64,000 nucleotides of DNA, from assembly GCA_009691765.1 (NCBI GenBank), contig SIAO01000006.1, positions 1 to 64,000 of the forward strand, read 5' to 3'. Source of the DNA: Planctomycetota bacterium (lineage in GTDB: Bacteria > Planctomycetota > GCA-002687715). Position numbers and translations under genes: made by a program. Every line of letters begins with the position of its first letter. The stretch's first letter is position 1. Shown here in pieces: positions 57,417-64,000 of this stretch. The notes beneath the pieces are model-generated. The model was not told where the DNA came from. It did not search any database and saw only the letters and a program-made list of their open reading frames with translations.

Positions 57417-58172
57417 GTGGCCGGTCACAATAAGTGGGCCAACATCAAGCATCGCAAGGGCGCGCAAGACAAGCGCAGGGGCATTCTGTTTTCGAAATGC
57501 TCGAAGGCGATCATGGCTGCGGTGCGCCAAAATGGGCCCGATCCAGACATGAACCTCACGCTGGTTTATGCCATCGAGAAGGCTCGGGCCGCGAACATGC
57601 CACGCGAGCGTATCGAACGTGCCATTCAAGCGGCTTCTGGCGGCAATCAGGGCGAGAGTTTTGAGACGGTTCTCTACGAAGGATACGCGCCGGGCGGCGT
57701 CGCCGTTTTGGTCGAGGCGCTGACTGACAACCGCCATCGGACCGCGCCAGATGTGAAACTGCTTTTCTCGAACCATGGCGGCAACATGGGAGCCAGCGGT
57801 TGTGTTGCACACCTTTTTGCTTGCAAGGCTGTGTTTCGTGTGGCCACACAGAACGCGACGGAGGAGCGGCTCATCGAGCTCGTTGCCAACGCTGGTGGTG
57901 AAGATGTGGTGTTGGATGGTGATGACTTCGAACTCTCGGGTCCGCCAGAGAGTTTCGCCGCTCTACGCAACGCGCTTCTTGCTGCCAAGCTCGAGAGTAC
58001 ATCAGCGCAAATCAGTTTCGTACCCTTACTGAAGGTCGAGCTGACGGATGAGGCAATTGCGCGTGAGGTTCTCGCGCTCATGGAAGACTTCGAAGACAAC
58101 TACGATGTGAGTAGCGTCACGGCGAACTTCGACATTCAGGGCGCGCTGGCTGAAAAGCTCGCGAAAGAGTGA
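57417..58172 (+). CDS. YebC/PmpR family transcription or translation regulator
   Basis: A 251-residue protein of the YebC/PmpR family. The opening AGHNKWANIKHRKGAQDKRR is the signature, followed by a helical domain 1 and the domain 2 and 3 segments (GYAPGGVAVLVEALTDNRHRT, GCVAHLF, EDNYDVSSVTANFDI). Family members regulate transcription; some also relieve ribosome stalling. The start is GTG 57417, which yields MAGHNKW. It lies divergent to the helicase, with a 113-nt gap. Confidence 0.93.
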   Translation: MAGHNKWANIKHRKGAQDKRRGILFSKCSKAIMAAVRQNGPDPDMNLTLVYAIEKARAANMPRERIERAIQAASGGNQGESFETVLYEGYAPGGVAVLVEALTDNRHRTAPDVKLLFSNHGGNMGASGCVAHLFACKAVFRVATQNATEERLIELVANAGGEDVVLDGDDFELSGPPESFAALRNALLAAKLESTSAQISFVPLLKVELTDEAIAREVLALMEDFEDNYDVSSVTANFDIQGALAEKLAKE

Positions 58173-58175
58173 GGC

Positions 58176-58874
58176 CTAGTGTTTGGGCGCAGCCTCGCGC
58201 TCGCGGGCACGCTCTTGCACAAAGCGCTCGACATCCGTGGCGAGATCTGAACCCTCTACACCCAAGACGCGCCACGATTTTTCGTAACTCACGCGATACA
58301 CCTGTGGATGTTCAGTGCCACTAGGAAACTCAGTGCTGCTCAGGCGCAGTAGCATCGTTTGCGGCGTGAGTTCCGCAGCCTCAGTGCCGAAGGGCAGAGT
58401 GCCATCGGTGCGCCCTAACATGGGGTCGGTCCACCAAATGCTGTAGTTGGTTTCTTGCACGAGCTGCACCACGAGTTGACGGCCCGCGAGGCTGAGATTC
58501 ACAGCGGCCAGCCCATTACCGAGGGAGCGATCAGCGCCGACTTCAGCGGCAGCGATGTCACCGCCGATGCGTGCGGCGACATAGGCGCGAACGTCTTCGC
58601 GCACTTGCATGTAGGTCTCAAGCGTGAAAGCACGCCCGTGCTTGCGCAGAATCTCGGTTTTCAGCGCATCCGAGAAGCACAAGTATTGGTGGCGGACAGC
58701 TTGTTCGCTGGTGTCGCTGAGTGCCGCTTTGAAGTATTCGAGCGTAGCCGTGGGAGATGCGAGCGTGTACCCCGGCATGCGCATCATGTCAGGCACCGGC
58801 GGTGCGGTAACACAGCATGCGCATAGCACCACTACGCAGCACAACGCCAAACCTGTGCGAACATGCTCTTTCAC
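58176..58874 (-). CDS. Putative lipoprotein, function unknown
   Basis: A protein of about 232 residues. A GTG at 58874 gives a signal peptide of suitable length (VKEHVRTGLALCCVVVLCAC) with a lipobox around VLCAC. The ATG at 58913 gives a 13-residue longer form and is the alternative. The mature part, with PTATLEYFKAAL and a long alpha/beta region, recalls lipoproteins that carry a periplasmic substrate-handling fold, but no family is recognised. It converges on the yebC gene, 3 nt away. Confidence 0.5.
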   Translation of the reverse strand: MKEHVRTGLALCCVVVLCACCVTAPPVPDMMRMPGYTLASPTATLEYFKAALSDTSEQAVRHQYLCFSDALKTEILRKHGRAFTLETYMQVREDVRAYVAARIGGDIAAAEVGADRSLGNGLAAVNLSLAGRQLVVQLVQETNYSIWWTDPMLGRTDGTLPFGTEAAELTPQTMLLRLSSTEFPSGTEHPQVYRVSYEKSWRVLGVEGSDLATDVERFVQERAREREAAPKH

Positions 58875-58987
58875 GGCTCGCGCAGGGTAGCCTTGGCGCA
58901 AGTGCAAGTCCACTGCTTTACTCAGTGGGCCTCTTTGTAGATAATCAGCAGCGGCGGTGCCTCCCTGACAGCGCCGACAGTCGGCAG

Positions 58988-60685
58988 ATGAATCAGACGA
59001 GCGCCAGAAAACGCATCGGTGAAATCTTGCAGGCGGCCGGGGTCATTTCCGATGCCGCTTTGCAGGATGGACTCCGTTATCAGAAAGAGACATCCCTCAA
59101 GCTTGGGGAGTGCCTCGTGCGTTTGGGGCATTGCCGCGAAGAAGATGTCGCTCGCGCGCTCGCACGCCAAGCCGGGATTCCGTTTGTGGACGTTGGCAAG
59201 GGCAGCATCGATCCAGAGGCCATTGCGCTCATCCCACGCGAAACAGCTGAAGCGCACAATCTGTTGCCGGTGAAGCTCGAAGGTCCGCGCAAGTTGGTCA
59301 TTGCGGTGACTGACCCGTTGGCGATCTACAACCTCGAGCATTTGAGTTTCACGCTGAACATTGAGTTCCGCTGTGCGCTCACGACGGAAACAGCGTTACT
59401 CGAGGGTCTGCGCCGCTATTACGGCATCGACAAGCGCCAGGCCTTGAGCATCACAGAGCAAGCGGCTCAGGTCGCGAAGAGCGGTGATGAAGATGGTCCC
59501 ATCATTCGGCTGGTGCAGAATCTCTTTGAAGATGCAGCAAAAGCGCGAGCATCGGACATTCACGTCGAGCCGATGGCCGATCGTGTGCGTGTGCGTTTTA
59601 GAGTCGACGGAGTGTTGCGCGTTGCGGCTGATTTGCCTAAGGCGTTGCAAGGCGCGGTGCTGTCACGATTGAAGCTCATGGCGGGCATGGACATTGCCGA
59701 GAAGCGCAAGCCTCAAGACGGTCGTGCTGCAGCGGAAACGGTGCGCAAGAAGCTGGATGTGCGCGTGAGTGCGTTGCCGGGCACTCATGGCGAGAGCATC
59801 GTCATGCGCCTGCTGGACAAACAGGAAGGCTTGGTCAGTCTCGAACGCCTCGGTTTCGACGCGCGCGATCACGACCGCTTCAGGCGTGTGATCAAGCGTC
59901 CTAACGGCATCATGCTCGTGACGGGTCCGACGGGTTCAGGAAAGACAACTTCGCTCTATGCCGCACTGCAGGAGTTGAACCGTCCCGATGTGAAGATCAT
60001 CACGGCCGAAAACCCGATTGAGTATCACTTGCCGGGCATCAATCAGTGCCAAGTGCATCACCAGATTGGTCTCGACTTCGCTCGCATTTTGCGCGCCATG
60101 TTGCGCCAAGCGCCCAACATCATCCTTGTGGGCGAAATCCGCGACCACGAAACCGCCTCTATTGCCATTCAAGCAGCGTTGACCGGACACTTGGTGTTCT
60201 CGACCTTGCACACCAACGACGCGCCATCGGCACTCACGCGACTCGTGGACATGGGTGTCGCGCCGTTCTTGGTTTCTTCCTCCGTCGCCGCGGTGTTGGC
60301 GCAACGCTTGATGCGCAAGCTGTGCAGTCGTTGCAAGCGTGAACACCATCCGAACGCCGGAGAACTTGCCGCGGTCGGGCTTTCGCCAGAGCGATTGGGC
60401 GGACGCACTGTGTGGGCCGCCACAGGTTGCGACGATTGCCGCAACACGGGCTATTCAGGTCGCGTGGGCATTTTCGAGATGTTGGAAATGAGTCCAGACT
60501 TGCGCGAAGCGGTTTTCAATCGTGAGCCCACAGCGCGCCTTCGTGAACATGCGCGCACTTCTGGCGGGATGTTGCCGCTGCGCGAAGATGCGTTGCGCAA
60601 GGTGCTTGCGGGCACCACATCTCTCGAAGAAGTGTTGCGAGTTTTGTCCAAAGAAAGCGTCGGCGTCGCCGCCGTCATGGAGTGA
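58988..60685 (+). CDS. pilB: Type IV pilus / type II secretion assembly ATPase (PilB/GspE), copy 1
   Basis: A 565-residue secretion ATPase that drives pilin or pseudopilin assembly. The N-terminus carries two MshEN-like units (RIGEILQAAGVISDAAL and LKLGECLVRLGHCREEDV), which bind cyclic di-GMP in related proteins. The ATPase core has GPTGSGKTTS (Walker A), the Asp-box ITAENPIEYHL, GEIRDHETA (Walker B) and HTNDAPSALTRL. A Cys4 zinc site is CSRC...CDDCRNTGYSGR. The ATG at 58988 replaces a longer open frame. It heads an operon with pilT and a second copy. Confidence 0.92.
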   Translation: MNQTSARKRIGEILQAAGVISDAALQDGLRYQKETSLKLGECLVRLGHCREEDVARALARQAGIPFVDVGKGSIDPEAIALIPRETAEAHNLLPVKLEGPRKLVIAVTDPLAIYNLEHLSFTLNIEFRCALTTETALLEGLRRYYGIDKRQALSITEQAAQVAKSGDEDGPIIRLVQNLFEDAAKARASDIHVEPMADRVRVRFRVDGVLRVAADLPKALQGAVLSRLKLMAGMDIAEKRKPQDGRAAAETVRKKLDVRVSALPGTHGESIVMRLLDKQEGLVSLERLGFDARDHDRFRRVIKRPNGIMLVTGPTGSGKTTSLYAALQELNRPDVKIITAENPIEYHLPGINQCQVHHQIGLDFARILRAMLRQAPNIILVGEIRDHETASIAIQAALTGHLVFSTLHTNDAPSALTRLVDMGVAPFLVSSSVAAVLAQRLMRKLCSRCKREHHPNAGELAAVGLSPERLGGRTVWAATGCDDCRNTGYSGRVGIFEMLEMSPDLREAVFNREPTARLREHARTSGGMLPLREDALRKVLAGTTSLEEVLRVLSKESVGVAAVME

Positions 60686-60689
60686 TGCA

Positions 60690-61739
60690 ATGAACATGGA
60701 ACTCCTGATGCGCACCTGCATTTCTCAGAATGCAAGCGACATCCACATCCGCGTGGGGCGCAAGCCCGTGTTGCGCGTGTCTGGACGGCTGCGCGACCTC
60801 GCGGAAGAAGTGGTGACTTCCGAGCAAGCCGAGCAGCTTGTGAGCGAAGTGCTTCCCGAACGACTGCGTGCGGAGCTCAATGAACGTGGTTCGGCAGACT
60901 TTGCGATCACCTTTGGGACGGAGGCACGCTTCCGCTGTTCTGCATTTCGCGAGAAGGCGGGCCAAGCGCTCGTATTGCGCCGCATTCCCTCGAAGATTCT
61001 CGAGTTTCCGGAAATCGGTTTGCCGGATCACATCAAGGACCTGCTCTCGCGCCAACGCGGTTTGATCTTAGTGACTGGGCCTACCGGCTCCGGCAAGACC
61101 ACGACGCTGGCGACGCTTATCAACGAAATCAACGCCACTCTCGACAAGCACATTGTGACCATCGAGGACCCCATCGAGTATTTCCATCCACAGCGGAAGA
61201 GCATCATCACGCAGCGCGAAGTGGGTGTGGATGTTCCAGATTTCTCTGAAGCCATGCGCCGTGTGCTGCGCCAAGACCCGGATGTGATCATGCTCGGTGA
61301 AATGCGTGACTACGAGACCATCAGTACGGCCATTACGGCTGCAGAAACGGGTCACTTGGTCTTTGGAACCCTGCACACCACAGGCAGTGCGCGCACCGTG
61401 GATCGCATCATCGACTCGTTCCCCAAAGATCAGCAGGAGCAAGTGCGCACGCAGCTCGCGCTGTCCATCGTGGCCGTCATCTCGCAAGTGCTGATGCCAC
61501 GCAAGGGTGGTGGGATGGTTGCTGGGTTCGAGCTCATGATCAATACGCCAGCCATCGAGAACTACATTCGCAAAGCAGAGACGTTTAAGATCTCCAGCGA
61601 TATTCAAACGGGACGCAAGCGCGGCATGATCTTGTTGGATGATCACCTGTTGCAGCTTTGGCGCGAAGGAAAACTGGAAGCCGAAACAGCGCTCGAATAC
61701 GCGCAAGATCGCATCGAAATGCGCAACCGAATGGCCTGA
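60690..61739 (+). CDS. pilT: Type IV pilus retraction ATPase PilT
   Basis: A 349-residue PilT-type ATPase that powers pilus retraction. It opens MNMELLMRTCISQNASDIHIRVGRKP, quoted here in part as NASDIHIRVGRKP. Walker A is GPTGSGKTTT, the Asp box is TIEDPIEYFH, Walker B is GEMRDYETIS, and the His box is HLVFGTLHTTGSA. It lacks the Cys4 zinc site of PilB. It lies 4 nt after PilB and 5 nt before the second PilB-like gene, so the three are expressed together. Confidence 0.93.
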   Translation: MNMELLMRTCISQNASDIHIRVGRKPVLRVSGRLRDLAEEVVTSEQAEQLVSEVLPERLRAELNERGSADFAITFGTEARFRCSAFREKAGQALVLRRIPSKILEFPEIGLPDHIKDLLSRQRGLILVTGPTGSGKTTTLATLINEINATLDKHIVTIEDPIEYFHPQRKSIITQREVGVDVPDFSEAMRRVLRQDPDVIMLGEMRDYETISTAITAAETGHLVFGTLHTTGSARTVDRIIDSFPKDQQEQVRTQLALSIVAVISQVLMPRKGGGMVAGFELMINTPAIENYIRKAETFKISSDIQTGRKRGMILLDDHLLQLWREGKLEAETALEYAQDRIEMRNRMA

Positions 61740-61744
61740 CGGCG

Positions 61745-63427
61745 ATGACAGAAATCAAACGCAGATTACTCGGGCAGATTCTTCGGGACATGAAGGCCTG
61801 CGGGCTCGGAGCAGTCCAGGAAGCCCTTGCCGTTCAGATGGAGAAGGGTGGCCTGCTCGGTGAGTTGCTGTTGGAGCAAGGCGCGATTACGCGGCAACAG
61901 TTGCTCGCGGCATTGGCGGAGCAAGCGGGCATGCCTGCCGTGGATCTCGAAGTGGTCGCGGTGCAGCCCGAAGCTGCCCAAAAGGTGGATGCGGCCACGA
62001 TGCAAGCGTTTCAGTGCGTGCCTTGGAAGCTGGAAGGGCGCGTGCTGCATGTGGCGCTTGCGAATCCGCTCAACACGCAAGTACTGACCGATATTGGTTT
62101 CATGACCGGTCTCGAGGTGCGCGGTGCCTTGGCTTCCGACAAGGCCATCGCTGCGGCGTTGAAGCGTTTGCATCCCGTGGAGGAGAATCTCGACGATTTC
62201 CTTGACGGGCTTGGCGCCGATGCCAGCAAAGGAATCGACGACCCTGTTTCTGCGGCGCGCTCTGCACCCGTGGTGCGTCTGCTGAATCACATTTTGGTGG
62301 CCGCCATCCGCGATCGCTCCAGCGATATTCATTTCGAGCCGTTCGAAGAGGAGTTCCGTGTTCGTTATCGCATCGACGGCACCTTGTTCGAACTGCGTTC
62401 GCCACCGCGGCATTTGGCAGTGGCGTTGCTGTCGCGCATTAAAGTGCTCGCCAACCTCGATATTGCTGAAGTGCGCGTCCCGCAAGATGGGCGCATCGAA
62501 CTCATGGTGGCTGGGCGCAGTGTGGACATCCGCGTTTCGACATTGCCCACGATGTTCGGCGAGTCTTGTGTGTTGCGCATTCTCGACCGCAGTGTGGTGC
62601 GCCTCGATCTTGCGAATCTCGGTTTGCGTGCGGACGACCTCGTGTTGCTCAAGGATCTCATTGATCGCCCTCACGGCATCGTGCTCGTGACGGGCCCAAC
62701 GGGATCGGGCAAGACCACCACGCTTTATTCGGCGCTGAACGCAGTGAACGATGAGGGCATCAAGATCATCACCACGGAAGATCCCGTGGAATACGACCTT
62801 GATGGCATTGTTCAGGTGCAAGTGAACGAGGAAATTGGAGTCACCTACGCGGCCTGTTTGCGCTCCATTTTGCGCCAAGACCCGGACAAGGTTTTGGTGG
62901 GCGAGGTGCGCGACAAGGAGACGGCTCAGATCGCTGTGGAAGCGGCGCTGACTGGACACTTGGTGTTCACAACACTGCACACCAATGACGCACCGTCGGC
63001 AGTGACGCGACTCGTCGATATTGGGGTCGCGCCGTACCTCGTGGCGGCGACTTTGGAGGGCATTGTGGCTCAGCGACTCGTTCGTCGCATTTGCATGAAG
63101 TGCCGCGAATGGAACGTGCCGTCCGATGAAGTGCTTTACGAGCTTGGTCTCACGCGCGAGACCATGCAGGACCGAAAGTTTGCTTGCGGGCGTGGCTGCG
63201 CAGAGTGCAACGGCACGGGGTTCAAGGGGCGTATGGCGCTCTTTGAAATGCTCGTGGTGGATGACCAGCTCGCGCAAGCCATCGTCGAAGGTGTATCGCT
63301 CGGAAAGTTCCGCGACCTCGCTCGTGAGCGCGGCATGCGCACTTTGCGAGACAACGGGTTGCTCGCCATTTTCGATGGTCAAACAACACCGGAAGAGGTT
63401 GTGCGCGAGACACTGGCGACATTCTGA
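61745..63427 (+). CDS. Type IV pilus / type II secretion assembly ATPase (PilB/GspE), copy 2
   Basis: A 560-residue second assembly ATPase. The N-terminal MshEN-like units are LLGQILRDMKACGLGAVQ and GLLGELLLEQGAITRQQL. The ATPase motifs are GPTGSGKTTT, ITTEDPVEYDLDG, GEVRDKETA and HTNDAPSAVTRL. The Cys4 site is CMKC...CGRGCAECNGTGFKGR. It differs clearly from copy 1, so it is an old paralogue. One copy may serve pili and the other a type II secretion system, or both may act in one machine. PilC/GspF follows. Confidence 0.92.
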   Translation: MTEIKRRLLGQILRDMKACGLGAVQEALAVQMEKGGLLGELLLEQGAITRQQLLAALAEQAGMPAVDLEVVAVQPEAAQKVDAATMQAFQCVPWKLEGRVLHVALANPLNTQVLTDIGFMTGLEVRGALASDKAIAAALKRLHPVEENLDDFLDGLGADASKGIDDPVSAARSAPVVRLLNHILVAAIRDRSSDIHFEPFEEEFRVRYRIDGTLFELRSPPRHLAVALLSRIKVLANLDIAEVRVPQDGRIELMVAGRSVDIRVSTLPTMFGESCVLRILDRSVVRLDLANLGLRADDLVLLKDLIDRPHGIVLVTGPTGSGKTTTLYSALNAVNDEGIKIITTEDPVEYDLDGIVQVQVNEEIGVTYAACLRSILRQDPDKVLVGEVRDKETAQIAVEAALTGHLVFTTLHTNDAPSAVTRLVDIGVAPYLVAATLEGIVAQRLVRRICMKCREWNVPSDEVLYELGLTRETMQDRKFACGRGCAECNGTGFKGRMALFEMLVVDDQLAQAIVEGVSLGKFRDLARERGMRTLRDNGLLAIFDGQTTPEEVVRETLATF

Positions 63428-63497
63428 GTGATTGACCCTGCCGAGGATGGCCCGCACAATGCTGCGGGAGCTCGCTCGGAAAGAGCTGAGGTAATGC

Positions 63498-64000
63498 ATG
63501 TCTGACAAGTTGAAAGCACGACGCGAACGATTGGCCGAGAAAGCGTCAGGGCCAGGAGCGGCAGAGCCAAGTGCACAAAGGCGATCTTTGGGCCATGTCG
63601 CGCGCAAAGCCAAAGTCTTGTTCACTTTGCAGTTTGCGACGCTGCAAGACGCCGGTCTGCCTGTGCTGCGCAGCTTGAAGGTCCTTGAGAACCAGATGGA
63701 ATCGGGCGCCATGAAGCGGGTTGTTGGTGAGATCTCCAGCGATGTCGAAGCAGGCAGCAGCCTTTCGGAAGCGATGGCGAAGCATCCTAGCGTGTTCGAC
63801 GACCTTTACGTGAACATGATTCGTGCCGGCGAAGCGTCGGGCGCGCTCACCATCATTTGCAATCGTCTCGCGGGGTTCATGGAGAAGGCAGAGGCTCTTC
63901 GTCGGCGCATCCGCGGAGCCATGGTTTATCCCATGATGGTGATGTTGATCGCCATTGCCATTGTCACGTTCATCATGCTTTTTGTGGTGCCGAAGTTCGA
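63498..64000 (+). CDS. Type II secretion / type IV pilus inner-membrane platform protein (PilC/GspF), partial
   Basis: The start of a PilC/GspF platform protein, cut by the window end at 167 codons. The N-terminal basic stretch (KLKARRERLAEKA) is followed by the T2SSF domain with FTLQFATLQDAGLPVLRSLKVLENQM (quoted in part as FATLQDAGLPVLRSLK), SDVEAGSSLSEAMAKHP, YVNMIRAGEASGAL and the first membrane helix MVYPMMVMLIAIAIVTFIML. It completes the core of the secretion machine with the ATPases upstream. The ATG at 63498 was chosen; an ATG at 63494 is out of frame. Confidence 0.9.
   Translation, partial: MSDKLKARRERLAEKASGPGAAEPSAQRRSLGHVARKAKVLFTLQFATLQDAGLPVLRSLKVLENQMESGAMKRVVGEISSDVEAGSSLSEAMAKHPSVFDDLYVNMIRAGEASGALTIICNRLAGFMEKAEALRRRIRGAMVYPMMVMLIAIAIVTFIMLFVVPKF

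Noticed and set aside
61766-63712. A 648-codon open frame on the minus strand opposite the second PilB gene
   Set aside because: Its translation is rich in His, Arg and Gln with no domain, as expected for the antisense of a GC-rich gene. PilB on the plus strand has all catalytic motifs.

Overview
The window (about 60% GC by eye) looks like a chromosomal segment of a Planctomycetota-type bacterium. The reasons are a DUF1800/DUF1501 gene pair, a DUF1080-type lipoprotein, several large secreted proteins with TIG or carboxypeptidase-regulatory folds, a Ski2-like helicase and sigma-54, all beside ordinary bacterial housekeeping genes. The phylum is inferred from gene content only. No insertion sequence, prophage, CRISPR array or rRNA operon was seen. 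Genes are tightly packed, and many neighbours overlap as ATGA or GTGA, which suggests translational coupling.

Layout. 1-6.6 kb: a tiny basic bL37-like ribosomal protein, LD-carboxypeptidase, a peroxiredoxin on the minus strand, a secreted DPP IV-like peptidase, a coupled metallopeptidase/ATP-grasp pair, and a small exported HMA protein. The peroxiredoxin and the HMA protein each carry an in-frame UGA exactly where the catalytic or metal-binding Cys belongs, followed by a SECIS-like hairpin, so both are predicted selenoproteins. 6.6-16 kb: TatD, xylose isomerase/xylulokinase, a secreted repeat protein, DUF1501/DUF1800, and a galacturonokinase-like GHMP kinase. 16-26 kb: receiver protein, lipoprotein, MutY, TPR protein, TerC, CorA, an MscK-like channel, TadA, and a Cys-rich HhH/DUF2419-like protein.

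26-36.5 kb: two tRNA-Ser genes, SRP RNA, dnaX-ybaB-recR-rpoN, then a complete propionyl-CoA to succinyl-CoA module except for the B12-binding mutase subunit (mutase, epimerase, carboxylase beta, biotin carboxylase, biotin carrier). 36.5-45.4 kb: a lectin/TIG secreted protein, an ElaA acetyltransferase, a DUF1080 lipoprotein, an unusual ceramidase-like/kinase-like fusion, and a locus of Cys-rich YHS/TRASH-like proteins with DUF2231, a TonB-dependent receptor and TonB, probably for metal handling. 45.4-58.9 kb: translation genes (S20, deformylase, L31, RF1, PrmC, tRNA-Phe), RibF, an OmpH/Skp-like chaperone, a PilZ protein, SSB, two secreted proteins behind a structured leader, a Ski2-like helicase, and a YebC-type regulator. 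59-64 kb: a type IV pilus/type II secretion operon with two PilB-like ATPases flanking PilT, then PilC/GspF, which is cut by the window end.

The most notable points are the two predicted selenoproteins, the two-domain ceramidase-like/kinase fusion, the Cys-rich metal locus, the metallopeptidase/ATP-grasp pair, and the Cys-cluster DUF2419/HhH-like protein next to tRNA genes. Apart from the tRNA and SRP structures, everything rests on reading translated motifs and short helices by eye.
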